From T3Sed10-241 sp036796255 (lineage in GTDB: Bacteria > Bacteroidota > Bacteroidia > Flavobacteriales_D > Cryomorphaceae): 9,558 nt of DNA. Under the pieces are notes generated by a model. The model made no database searches. It had not been told where the DNA came from and saw nothing but the letters and a program-made list of their open reading frames with translations. Location of the stretch: assembly GCA_036796255.1 (NCBI GenBank), contig DAIRDH010000094.1:1-9558 (forward strand), written 5' to 3'. Made by a program: the position numbers and the translations under genes. Within the stretch, counting starts at the first letter, position 1, and each line of letters starts with the position of its first letter. Below, in pieces: positions 1 to 7,377 of this stretch.

Positions 1-363
1 CCGCGTCGCGTCGGCTAATGCGTCGGCAGGCGGGGGTTAGGGATGATGAGTTATGGTTAAATGCTATGGAACGTTTCGAAATGACAGTTTCAGGGCTGGA
101 AAGTGGCAAGGGTTGCTTTATGCAGCTAAATCATTGGGCTTGGAGGGGTAGGGGATGTTTTTCAAATACCCAAGGAACCATAATCCTTGCCTGATTGTCA
201 ATCCGAAAGCCGGTTTCATTTTTGAACCGCTTGATGAAGGCATTGTCAATTGCCATGAAGTGGGGATGTTTTTAATTTCACACATAGGCTTTAAGGAATT
301 TCAGATCAATAGCGCCATGTTCTTGCATTAATGCAATGGTGTTTTCGATCTGTGGCACCGCTA
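1..363. other. left intergenic segment without an intact gene
   Basis: No convincing intact gene is visible. The first 35 bases are GC-rich and contain an 8-bp direct repeat, GCGTCGGC at 8-15 and again at 20-27. On the minus strand 131-370 shows a protein-like but interrupted frame, listed separately. A perfect 14-bp palindrome TTGCATTAATGCAA lies at 323-336. No obvious intrinsic terminator for the lipoprotein gene ending at 364 was found; the palindrome is not followed by a T-run on the minus strand. Confidence 0.6.
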
Positions 364-370
364 CTACTCA
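131..370 (-). pseudogene. possible gene remnant with two in-frame stops
   Basis: One minus-strand frame reads protein-like on both sides of two nearby stops. The upstream part contains IENTIALMQEHGAIDLKFL and ends at TGA (278-280). A TAA follows at 272-274. The downstream part restarts at an ATG (254-256) and encodes 41 residues beginning MAIDNAFIKRFKNETGF, ending at 131-133. I do not recognise the family. The persistence of one frame across the stops suggests the 3' remainder of a decayed gene whose 5' part was lost, possibly when the lipoprotein genes arrived. The alternative is that the 41-codon stretch is a small intact gene or simply chance. There is no homology evidence. Confidence 0.25.
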
Positions 371-1365
371 TCCATCACACATCGGATGCTCAAGCCGTGA
401 TTATATCCCCAGGTGCTTGAGAAAGTGCCAGCCACGTCATAAGGCAGAGACAAACCATAAAGTGTAAATTCTGCGACGGGTAAACCAAAAAATGTAGCAT
501 ACTCACCCTGATATACAAAGTCGCCATTCAATTGTCTGTAACCCGCTGGAATACCGCGGAAACCATATTCATCAGTACCTGCACCGCCAGAGGTCCAAAG
601 CGTGTTGTTCGCCGCTTTGAGCTTATCTCCAGCCACCGACGCACCGCCGGCAAACTGGACAAGTTCCATCCACTCTTCGTTGCCTGGTACGTGCCAGCCT
701 GTAGGACACAACTTTTCTGACACTACCGCATGACCGTTGTAGAACGCTCCATAAGTGGCGCCAGCTCCTTGCTGATCATTATTTGGCCAGCAATATGCCG
801 GGATGGTTGACCCAGACCAGGCCATATTGGTGGTCGTTAATTGTATAGGTGTGCCGTCATTGAGGGTGGTGGTTTTGAGGTTTTCAGCCATCCAGTTTTG
901 ATCGCCTATGGCGACGTAAGGGTATGTGTTGCCATCAATATCCGTCAATGTCAAGGCCGGCAGCGTGGTAAATGCAATGGCGGCGCCATAACCTGTGCCG
1001 TTGGCATTGGTGGCATAGGCCCGCACAAAATAAGTGGTGCTGTCCTCAAGACCTGTCATCTCACTTTCAAACATTCCAGCGCCCTGTCCATCGTTTGATA
1101 TGGAATCATTCAGTGATGGATTGCTTACGCTGCTCCAACACAGTCCCCGGGCTGTGATGAGCTGACCTCCGTCAGAGATAATCTCTCCGCCTCCTTTAGC
1201 GTTATAAGCGCGGATATCCTGTACCTCGTTGGTGATCACTTCGGGTACAGGCATTGCCGGTGAAGGACCGTCACCTGAATCATCATTGGCGCAGGCACTG
1301 AAAAAGCACAAGCCGAGAAATAGGGCGAATGTGGAAATGGCGGCCGTATAATTAGAATTTTTCAT
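364..1365 (-). CDS. FISUMP-domain lipoprotein (copy 1)
   Basis: A 333-residue predicted surface or periplasmic lipoprotein. Residues 1-24 are a signal peptide with a hydrophobic core and lipobox FSAC; Cys25 would be lipidated. The following A-N-D-D resembles the acidic export signal that sends Bacteroidota lipoproteins to the cell surface. Residues about 41-134 form a fibronectin/Ig-like domain typical of the phylum (ARGLCWSS near 72-79 and TYFVRAYATNANGTGYG near 111-127). Residues about 140-333 are a Fibrobacter succinogenes major paralogous domain, with DIDGNTY, WMAENLKT, LCPTGWHVP and the closing GLSIRCVMD. Cysteines 192, 220 and 329 match positions in the neighbouring paralogue. The biochemical role of this domain is not established; cell-surface binding or adhesion is a guess. 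It lies 68 bp downstream of copy 2 and is probably co-transcribed. The ATG is preceded by an A-rich stretch rather than a clear Shine-Dalgarno site. Confidence 0.9.
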   Translation of the reverse strand: MKNSNYTAAISTFALFLGLCFFSACANDDSGDGPSPAMPVPEVITNEVQDIRAYNAKGGGEIISDGGQLITARGLCWSSVSNPSLNDSISNDGQGAGMFESEMTGLEDSTTYFVRAYATNANGTGYGAAIAFTTLPALTLTDIDGNTYPYVAIGDQNWMAENLKTTTLNDGTPIQLTTTNMAWSGSTIPAYCWPNNDQQGAGATYGAFYNGHAVVSEKLCPTGWHVPGNEEWMELVQFAGGASVAGDKLKAANNTLWTSGGAGTDEYGFRGIPAGYRQLNGDFVYQGEYATFFGLPVAEFTLYGLSLPYDVAGTFSSTWGYNHGLSIRCVMDE

Positions 1366-1433
1366 TTTTTATATTATTCCTGGAGGTGTATTCAACTGAA
1401 GCAGATGGAATATGCTGCATCCAAGCTTTCCAT

Positions 1434-2438
1434 CTATTGATTCATTACACATCGCACACATAAACCGTCGCTGGCCAAAGGTGATATCAAAGTTTGTGAT
1501 TCCGCATTCGAAGACTGCATATATACGGCTGATTCTCCAAAGCCCGACCACCAAAACGCGAAGTGGCCGAGATCGAAAAACTGACCGTCAATTCCACTTC
1601 TAAAACCAGTCCCCAAGGCTGAAAATCCATATACATCCGTGGCACCTGAGTTGGGTTGATTCCAAAATTCAAACCCAACTGCTTTCAAAGCCCCTCCGGC
1701 TTGAAAAATACCTCCGGCATAGGCGATCAGGTCATTCCAGTCATTTGCGGAAGCAGTATGCCAACCTTGCGGACAGATGGTGTAAAACGTGCCATAGACT
1801 GCAGCCCTGTTGTACAAAAGTCCATACTTTTCTTTGTTGGCCGGAATGTTGTCGTAATAACAATACGCAGGAGTTGAAGCGTCAATCCAATTGTCTGCGT
1901 TGGTAATAAGCGTGATGCTACTGCCCAAAGGATATTGAAGAGTGGTGGTTCTCAAGTTTTCTGTAAACCATGTTTTTCCATTGATGGTCAATCCTTTGTA
2001 TTCATTGCCATCGAGGTCTTCCACCATAATCTCAGCAAGCGTTTGGATGCTGTATGTGTTTCCGTAACCCGTGCCGCGCGCATTGGTAGCATAGGCCCTG
2101 ACATAATAAGTGGTATCCGGAAGTAGCCCGCGCATCAGACTTTTAAATTCTCCTGCTCCACTTCCATCCTGCGACAGGCTATCATTGATTGTTGGATCAA
2201 TGGACGTACTCCAACACACTCCTCTGGCCCTCACAGTGGAACCATTATCATCTTCCACCTCCCCTCCCGCAAATGAACCATATTGAGAGATGCCAGATGG
2301 CTCAAAAGTTTTCACTACAGGAACCAACCCGGCAGGACTGTCTGCGGATGTATCATCATCTTTTGAACAGGATGCAATACCAATAAGTAAAACAAGCCCG
2401 AACATCTGTGCGTATGGTTTTGAAAAAGTGAGATTCAT
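1434..2438 (-). CDS. FISUMP-domain lipoprotein (copy 2)
   Basis: A 334-residue paralogue of the downstream lipoprotein with the same architecture. The signal peptide ends in lipobox IASC with Cys24 as the lipidated residue, followed directly by SKDDD, a strong match to the Bacteroidota surface-export signal. An Ig/fibronectin-like domain covers about 41-133 (ARGVCWST, TYYVRAYATNARGTGYG). The FISUMP domain covers about 139-334 (DLDGNEY, WFTENLRTTT, ICPQGWHTA, GLCVRCVMN). The two copies align end to end with almost equal length, but they differ at many positions, especially between residues 240 and 320, so the duplication is not recent or the pair has diverged in binding specificity. It begins 17 bp after the small secreted peptide gene, which suggests one transcript. 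Molecular function is unknown. Confidence 0.9.
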   Translation of the reverse strand: MNLTFSKPYAQMFGLVLLIGIASCSKDDDTSADSPAGLVPVVKTFEPSGISQYGSFAGGEVEDDNGSTVRARGVCWSTSIDPTINDSLSQDGSGAGEFKSLMRGLLPDTTYYVRAYATNARGTGYGNTYSIQTLAEIMVEDLDGNEYKGLTINGKTWFTENLRTTTLQYPLGSSITLITNADNWIDASTPAYCYYDNIPANKEKYGLLYNRAAVYGTFYTICPQGWHTASANDWNDLIAYAGGIFQAGGALKAVGFEFWNQPNSGATDVYGFSALGTGFRSGIDGQFFDLGHFAFWWSGFGESAVYMQSSNAESQTLISPLASDGLCVRCVMNQ

Positions 2439-2455
2439 GGCATAACATTTATGAT

Positions 2456-2635
2456 TTAAATGGGGGTTAAAAAAACTTTAAGGATGCGGTACGGATCGGT
2501 AATAAGGGTGTCGCACACCTTTTCGGTGACAGGTGATGGATCCAAAAACATGGGTTTTTCCTGAGCGCACATATTGGAGCTCAAAAAAGACACCCCTGTC
2601 AGGAGAAAAATGACCCATTTCATGATTTTCGACAT
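2456..2635 (-). CDS. small secreted or membrane-anchored peptide
   Basis: A predicted 59-residue protein starting MSKIMKW; an internal ATG at 2621-2623 is an equally possible start giving 55 residues. Residues 5-25 look like a signal peptide (charged start, hydrophobic core VIFLLTGVSFL, then a C-A-Q junction). The mature part would be only about 34 residues, containing one cysteine and no recognisable domain. The frame stays open upstream to 2833, but that part overlaps the preceding gene's 3' end and has no secretory character, so the shorter start is preferred. GTGAGG precedes the chosen ATG at a spacing suited to a ribosome binding site. It stands first in the presumed unit with the two FISUMP lipoproteins. 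I do not recognise a family; it could be a secreted peptide, or a leader-like ORF without function. Confidence 0.5.
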   Translation of the reverse strand: MSKIMKWVIFLLTGVSFLSSNMCAQEKPMFLDPSPVTEKVCDTLITDPYRILKVFLTPI

Positions 2636-2653
2636 TAAATGCCTCACAAAGCA

Positions 2654-2684
2654 CAAAGATTTAAATGGTCTGTAACCATGACAA
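2654..2684 (-). promoter_or_regulatory. candidate Bacteroidota-type promoter for the peptide-FISUMP operon
   Basis: Read on the minus strand, AATCTTTG (2654-2661) matches the Bacteroidota -7 consensus TAnnTTTG except at its first base. A TTG (2682-2684) lies 20 bp upstream, within the 19-21 bp spacing expected for the -33 element. Transcription would begin near 2648, giving a short leader before the ATG at 2635. The match is imperfect and such sites occur by chance, so this is a suggestion only. Confidence 0.3.
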
Positions 2685-2792
2685 TCCACCAATTGCCAGC
2701 AATTCTTCACCTGTGACGGAAATGTTAGCGGTTTGGCTTCATCATAAAGTGCAACGGACTCTGGTGAAAAGGTTGTTTGTGCACCAACACGA

Positions 2793-3218
2793 CTATTTAG
2801 CTTTTTCGAATTTCCCTTGCACGTATGCTCCACATAGAAATCCCCACCATATTTGTACTGGCACCAAAGCCACCATTGTCAATCGGTAAAGAAGGCTTGT
2901 ATTGGCCAGGTAACGGAGGGTTGCTTGTAAATCAATAATCAAAAAGAGTGCAAGTAGAATGACCATCATAACATTGCGCCCTTTTCCCGAAAGGGCACTC
3001 ACCACAAATGCCGCTACCACACCCGCCAAAAAGATGACGCTTATAGAAATTATTTCGGCCACAGGGCCATATGGAATGCCATCCACGATCCCATCTTCAA
3101 CGAAGGTATGGATAAGTGGGTCGTGCAGCATGTTGACCATGCCCAGCGCCACCCATGCAAGCATGATGATGGCAATGTATTTTAACACTGAGAGCAAATG
3201 CAGGATGAATGCTTTCAT
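2793..3218 (-). CDS. small four-helix integral membrane protein
   Basis: A 141-residue, strongly hydrophobic protein with about four transmembrane helices: residues 8-30, 53-75, 82-98 and 108-130. A charged tail ends in KFEKAK. An acidic stretch between helices one and two (near DPLIHTFVEDGIVDGIPYGP) would face one side of the membrane. No catalytic motif or known family was recognised. The ATG at 3216-3218 was chosen; an in-frame TTG three codons upstream would add only M-I-S and is less likely. It is divergent from the histidine kinase and shares its upstream region. The stop is separated by 157 bp from the start of the secreted peptide, so it may be a separate transcription unit from the lipoproteins. 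Confidence 0.75.
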   Translation of the reverse strand: MKAFILHLLSVLKYIAIIMLAWVALGMVNMLHDPLIHTFVEDGIVDGIPYGPVAEIISISVIFLAGVVAAFVVSALSGKGRNVMMVILLALFLIIDLQATLRYLANTSLLYRLTMVALVPVQIWWGFLCGAYVQGKFEKAK

Positions 3219-3298
3219 ACTTATCAATTGGTAGATTCACAACAACGGGCCTGCATCATCGCAGGTTTTGACAGGCTTACAAGGTAAACGCAATGTGA

Positions 3299-3433
3299 TC
3301 ACCGCAACACGCATTCTTCACCAATTGCCTGCATGGCTTGACCAATGGTTGATTTGAAATTCTCAACTCGCACATGATACCATTTTGGAGGCCCCGGCTT
3401 GTAAAAACCCGCTTGGTGTACCAAAACCGCCAT
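3299..3433 (-). CDS. doubtful short ORF or remnant in the divergent region
   Basis: A minus-strand frame is open from 3577 to 3299 and its central part reads plausibly like protein (WNGNWLDQFTLQVWLKK, then FYKPGPPKWYHVRVENFKS). The only ATG outside the kinase gene is at 3431-3433, giving 44 residues. The longer reading would start inside the kinase signal-peptide codons, which is unlikely. Third codon positions show no clear bias. It could be a small gene, the 3' remnant of a lost gene, or chance. No family was recognised. Confidence 0.2.
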   Translation of the reverse strand: MAVLVHQAGFYKPGPPKWYHVRVENFKSTIGQAMQAIGEECVLR

Positions 3434-3485
3434 CAGGTGAAATTCCACTGTTTTTTTCTCTTTTTTAAGCCATACTTGCAGCGTA

Positions 3486-3502
3486 AATTGGTCTAACCAA
3501 TT
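3486..3502. promoter_or_regulatory. 17-bp inverted repeat just upstream of the kinase gene
   Basis: AATTGGT (3486-3492) and ACCAATT (3496-3502) are perfect inverted copies separated by CTA. The site ends 9 bases before the proposed kinase start. A dimeric regulator could bind there, or the RNA could form a small hairpin near the translation start. A related but shorter arrangement TTGGT-GT-ACCAA lies at 3413-3424. Confidence 0.4.
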
Positions 3503-3511
3503 CCCGTTCCA

Positions 3512-6500
3512 TTGCGTCCCCTCTATGTGCTTGTTATGCTGATCTCTGTGTTTCCCTTTCGGGAAATGAGGGCGCAATCGCTACACCCTGGCGCGCTGCA
3601 TCTTGTGTATCCTTTACCGGAGATGTCCATTCAGCATACGGGTGAGATAAACCGCATTAAGTTCGACAGCCTTGGCTTTTTGTGGCAGGCCACCCACCAT
3701 GGCCTTTTCCGTTTTGACGGGCAGTACAACGTGCGGCTCAACCTCATACACAGCGAGACCTTGCAGCCCCTGCCACTGCACATCCCCGGATTCGAGTTTT
3801 TGTCTAACGATGTAATGCTCCTCTACACCTATCAAGGTATCTTCGTGGCCGAGGTCAGCACGCGCCGAGCTCAACCACTGGAGCGCTATCGCGACCTGCA
3901 TTTGTCATGGCAGGCAGAGGGGATCACTGGCGCTACGGTAAGCGCTGATGGCAGGCTCTGGGTGATTGCCGGAGCTGAAATGCGCGTGCTGCAGGGAGGT
4001 CAATGGCATGACCCCTTGCCGGAAATGGATTGGAAGCCCGGAGCAAATCCAGCCTACTTGTACCCCGACGGAGAGCGGATTTGGGTTTACCAGGACCACA
4101 CCTTTCAGGAAATCATCCTTCAAGGCCATGTTCGCAAAGGCCGGACCATCCAACTGGAATTTTCACCCAATTCGGTATTTACTGACCGCGCAGGAAATCT
4201 CTGGATCGCCCAATGGTCTAATTTGCAGGTGTTAAAACCTGGCGCTACCACCGTCCAAAACGTTGCGCGCAGCCCAGGGACCGAAAGCATTGCAGTGCGC
4301 GGTATGGAAGTGCAAGGTGCCGGCGGCCCTGTGGTGCTCTTTCCGGGTACCGCCGGCATACTCTACACGAACACGGCCGATGAGCCGCTCCGTAAACTCG
4401 AGACCACAAGTTACGGCAGCCCGGCAACCGATATTGGATACATTGATGTGGCTGTATCGGCCTCGGGGCGTATGTATTTTGCCACCTATGATGGGCTCGT
4501 GGAGTGCGCAGGCCCTCCGCTTCCTTTTCGAAAAATACCCCTGAGGCAGGGCCCCAAGCCGCAGCCGGGCACCCTCTCAGACCTGATTCGCGTGCGTGAT
4601 CAAATCTTTATCAGCCTCTACTTTGCCAATGGTTTGCATGTGCTCGATACCACCTTTCAGCACTTGTATTCCTTCCCCACAGAGATGTGTGGCTACAAGG
4701 CCGGCGAGAACAGTTATTTCCGTTTCAGGGCCCTGCCCGATGGAAATGTCGCCGTTACGGCCACCGGCGAGCTGGTTATTTTTAACCCTGAAACCAAGGA
4801 ATTCAATTGCTATAAAAACACCCTTCCGGAAATGGCCGATATACCCGCACCCTACTTTCGCGACTTGGCGCTTTACGACGACAGTACCTTGGTGGTGGCC
4901 TCCGTGAATGGCGGTTTGAGTGTATTTTGCCTGCGCAAATTGGCTTTCATCAAAACCTACCGCGGAAGCGATAAGCCCTCCGCGCCGGTACGTGCTGACC
5001 GGATATTGGACCTGAAAGATGACGGTAGTCCGGGGCTGTGGTTTACTTCGCCTCAGGGCATCCTGCACCTCTTGCGCAAAGGGCAGAACCTGCGCCACAA
5101 CCTTGTGATCGACCATTATCAATTTTCGGAATTGACCCAGATGGCTACGCTGGCGCCTACCGATTCGGTGGTGTATGTGGGGGGAGCTGCGGGACTTTTC
5201 GCTTTTCGCAAAAGCGACCACAGCCTTTACAGAATCAATCCCAGCGACCAATCCTCGTGGGCTGAAACCCAGGCCATATGGACCGACGACCGGGGGTACC
5301 TCTGGTACCAGACCACTATCGGTATGTACCGGCTCAATCCGCGGCGTTCTGAAAAGACTGATTTCAGCCGGGAGTTCAATTTGCCCATCACTTTTTTGAA
5401 CTCGAAAATCCGGCCCTATCAATCATCCATGGTGGGTGCTTCAAACGGGGATTTGCTGTTTTTCCAAAAGGACTTTATGAGCAATCCCGCCCCGGCCCAT
5501 GAGCGCTCGCTGGAGTTGGTGCTGCGCTCAGCCGATTTTGCCGCAAGGTATATCAATGGTGCAGGTAGCACTTGCCAGCTCCCGGAGCAGACCCGCGACG
5601 CCGAATTCTCCCTCAGTCTGGCTTCAATTGATGGCATATCTGACAGGACTTATTTTTACCGCATCACCGGGGTACTCGATGACTGGATAGCAGTGCCGGC
5701 AGGGGTTTTTCAGCTTTCGGCGCTCAGCCCGGGCAGTTACCAGCTCGAGTACGGCGTGGCACAAGGGCACAAGCGCAGTCCCGATGTGTACTATGGCCTC
5801 CGGGTGGTGGTGGCCCCTTTGTGGTTTGAATCACGTACGTTTTTACTGCTGTGCTTCCTCATGTTGCTTCTGGTGGGCATCTTATTGGTCAACCGCATTT
5901 CTGCAAAGATGCGCGAGCGAAAGCACCGGCAGCGCGAACAGGAGCGCAAGTACAAGGAAGCGGAGCTAATTGCCCTGCGCTCGCAAATGAATCCGCATTT
6001 TATCTTCAATTCTCTGAATGGAATCAACGCGGCTATCCTGCAATCTGACAAATTTTCGGCAAGTGAATACCTCATTCAATTCAGCCACATGGTGCGGCAG
6101 GTGCTCAACTACACCAAAAAGCTGGAGACCACCCTGGCCGATGAACTTGACTTTTCAAAGCAATACCTGGAGCTGGAACAGAAGCGGCTCAAAAGCAACC
6201 TGAGTTACACTTTTCGCAATGAAATTCCCCACTCGGATTCCGACCATACCATTCCATCGCTGAGTTTGCAGCCCTTTCTGGAAAATGCGATATGGCACGG
6301 CCTGCGCACGGTCGAATATCCCGGCCACATCGACTTGCACGCTTTCCGCAAAGGTGACTTCATCGTAGTCGATATAAGCGACAATGGCATAGGCCTGGAA
6401 AAGTCCAAACAGCACAGCCGAAAATTGCCCGGACAAAAATCGTACGGAATAGAAATCACCAGCAACCGCATCAACCTGCAAAACAGCCGCAACACCATTG

Positions 6501-6595
6501 AAGTGCGCGACCGGCACAATGAACGTGGAGAGGTGGCAGGGGTGAAAGTGACCCTGAAAATATATGCACCCACAGACGAAGAGCATGGAAATTAG
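3512..6595 (+). CDS. beta-propeller sensor histidine kinase (LytS/His_kinase type)
   Basis: A 1027-residue membrane sensor kinase. Residues 1-22 look like a signal peptide ending in RAQ. A periplasmic region of about 670 residues follows, with two-component-regulator propeller repeats visible at LGFLWQATHHGLFRFDG (54-70), AGNLWIAQWSNLQVL (from 227), SGRMYFATYDGLVE, and DRGYLWYQTTIGMYRLN (593-609). A Y_Y_Y-like Ig domain covers about 695-770. A transmembrane helix spans 777-793, then a charged coiled linker. The kinase core is of the His_kinase family: RSQMNPHFIFNSLN with phosphoacceptor His829, the N-box LENAIWHG (Asn925), DISDNGIGL (954-962) and a final YGIEITSNRINL. All catalytic motifs are intact. 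The signal sensed is unknown; propeller sensors of gut Bacteroides detect glycans, but those are usually hybrid kinases with an AraC domain, unlike this one. The frame offers TTG at 3512 or ATG at 3536; TTG retains the positive n-region of the signal peptide. It overlaps the response regulator by 11 bp. Confidence 0.95.
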   Translation: MRPLYVLVMLISVFPFREMRAQSLHPGALHLVYPLPEMSIQHTGEINRIKFDSLGFLWQATHHGLFRFDGQYNVRLNLIHSETLQPLPLHIPGFEFLSNDVMLLYTYQGIFVAEVSTRRAQPLERYRDLHLSWQAEGITGATVSADGRLWVIAGAEMRVLQGGQWHDPLPEMDWKPGANPAYLYPDGERIWVYQDHTFQEIILQGHVRKGRTIQLEFSPNSVFTDRAGNLWIAQWSNLQVLKPGATTVQNVARSPGTESIAVRGMEVQGAGGPVVLFPGTAGILYTNTADEPLRKLETTSYGSPATDIGYIDVAVSASGRMYFATYDGLVECAGPPLPFRKIPLRQGPKPQPGTLSDLIRVRDQIFISLYFANGLHVLDTTFQHLYSFPTEMCGYKAGENSYFRFRALPDGNVAVTATGELVIFNPETKEFNCYKNTLPEMADIPAPYFRDLALYDDSTLVVASVNGGLSVFCLRKLAFIKTYRGSDKPSAPVRADRILDLKDDGSPGLWFTSPQGILHLLRKGQNLRHNLVIDHYQFSELTQMATLAPTDSVVYVGGAAGLFAFRKSDHSLYRINPSDQSSWAETQAIWTDDRGYLWYQTTIGMYRLNPRRSEKTDFSREFNLPITFLNSKIRPYQSSMVGASNGDLLFFQKDFMSNPAPAHERSLELVLRSADFAARYINGAGSTCQLPEQTRDAEFSLSLASIDGISDRTYFYRITGVLDDWIAVPAGVFQLSALSPGSYQLEYGVAQGHKRSPDVYYGLRVVVAPLWFESRTFLLLCFLMLLLVGILLVNRISAKMRERKHRQREQERKYKEAELIALRSQMNPHFIFNSLNGINAAILQSDKFSASEYLIQFSHMVRQVLNYTKKLETTLADELDFSKQYLELEQKRLKSNLSYTFRNEIPHSDSDHTIPSLSLQPFLENAIWHGLRTVEYPGHIDLHAFRKGDFIVVDISDNGIGLEKSKQHSRKLPGQKSYGIEITSNRINLQNSRNTIEVRDRHNERGEVAGVKVTLKIYAPTDEEHGN

Positions 6596-7325
6596 CGCAT
6601 TTATCGTAGATGATGAAGAAGCGGGCGTTATAAGCCTCTCCAACCTCCTGGAGCGCAAGCATCCGGAAGTACACATACTTGCCACTTATATTGATGCGCG
6701 GCAGGTAGCCCAGGCGGTGGAAGCCCAGCGCCCCGACCTTGTGTTTCTCGACATCAATATGCCCCACTTCAACGGTTTGGAACTCGTCACCCAATTTGAA
6801 ACCCACCTTCCCAAAGTAATCTTTACCACAGCTTACGACGAGTATTTGCTCAAGGCACTGCGCCTGCGGGTGATCGACTACCTGCTCAAACCTGTGCGCG
6901 CTGAGGAGCTTGCCGCGGCCCTTGCCCGCTTCGAAACAGTGCGCGGGGAAGAATCGACCCTGGTGGAAAACCTGAACCACATGAAGCTCAACGCCGACCT
7001 GGAGGTGATCGCTATCAGCAGCACCAAGGGATTCAAGTTGCAGGCCCTCGCCGAGATTCTCTATGTGGAAGGCGCGGGCAGCTATTGCGTATTCCACACG
7101 AGCGACGGCGCACAGATGGTGGTGAGCAAGCGCCTGGGTGAGATTGAAGAGCGCCTCAGCCAAACGAGTTTCTTCAGGGCACACAAGAGCAGCCTGATCA
7201 ACCTGCGCCATGTCAAAGAATATATACGCGGCGAGGGAGGCGATGTGCTGATGTCGAACGACAAGGTTATTCCACTCGCACGCCACCGCAAGAAGGCATT
7301 TATGGAAATGTTTTTCAGGATGTAA
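6585..7325 (+). CDS. LytTR-family DNA-binding response regulator
   Basis: A 246-residue cytoplasmic partner of the upstream kinase. The receiver domain (about 1-120) has the full set of phosphorylation residues: Asp9 and Asp10, phosphoacceptor Asp56 in FLDINMP, Thr82 in FTTAYD, and Lys102 in LLKP. A LytTR DNA-binding domain occupies about 140-243, recognised by ILYVEGAGSYCVFHT, FFRAHKSSLINLRHV and PLARHRKKAF. Regulators of this class typically bind pairs of short direct repeats about two helical turns apart. The ATG at 6585 is preferred over one seven codons upstream because MEISAFIVDDEE fits the usual family start; it overlaps the kinase stop by 11 bp, indicating translational coupling. No frameshift or missing key residue was seen. 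Target genes are unknown, though the divergent region before the kinase is the best candidate. Confidence 0.95.
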   Translation: MEISAFIVDDEEAGVISLSNLLERKHPEVHILATYIDARQVAQAVEAQRPDLVFLDINMPHFNGLELVTQFETHLPKVIFTTAYDEYLLKALRLRVIDYLLKPVRAEELAAALARFETVRGEESTLVENLNHMKLNADLEVIAISSTKGFKLQALAEILYVEGAGSYCVFHTSDGAQMVVSKRLGEIEERLSQTSFFRAHKSSLINLRHVKEYIRGEGGDVLMSNDKVIPLARHRKKAFMEMFFRM

Positions 7326-7377
7326 GCTGCGCAACACAACAAAGCAATAGCCCACCACACCCATTCATCATACTGCC

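Larger units (their letters stand above)
3219..3511. promoter_or_regulatory. divergent intergenic region with TTGGT/ACCAA half-sites
   Basis: This 293-bp segment separates the minus-strand membrane gene from the plus-strand kinase, so it should hold promoters for both. TTGGT or its complement ACCAA occurs seven times: plus-strand starts at 3228 (TTGGT), 3320, 3341 and 3420 (ACCAA), 3413 and 3488 (TTGGT), and 3496 (ACCAA). Two of these pairs form inverted repeats (3413-3424 and 3486-3502) and one forms a direct repeat 21 bp apart (3320/3341). A T-rich tract lies at about 3450-3466. TAAATTGG at 3484-3491 resembles a -7 element with one mismatch, without a convincing -33 partner. A short hairpin CCTGC/GCAGG sits at 3250-3265. 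The binding protein is unknown; the LytTR regulator encoded downstream is the obvious candidate. Confidence 0.4.

Noticed and set aside
2636..2833. N-terminal extension of the small secreted peptide up to 2833
   Set aside because: It would overlap the end of the preceding membrane gene and bury the signal peptide behind 66 residues without secretory features.
3250..3270. Hairpin CCTGC/GCAGG followed by TTTT as a terminator on the plus strand
   Set aside because: The stem is only 5 bp with a short T-run, and no plus-strand gene ends upstream of it.
4577..5422. 281-codon open frame on the minus strand
   Set aside because: It lies wholly antisense to the propeller domain of the kinase, and its translation has no recognisable motif; the plus-strand frame has clear family repeats.
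6155..6685. 176-codon minus-strand frame across the kinase-regulator junction
   Set aside because: It covers the ATP-binding domain codons and the overlap of the two real genes; no coding features of its own.
6471..7364. 297-codon open frame on the minus strand
   Set aside because: It is antisense to the response regulator, whose receiver and LytTR motifs are unambiguous; the long antisense frame follows from codon composition.
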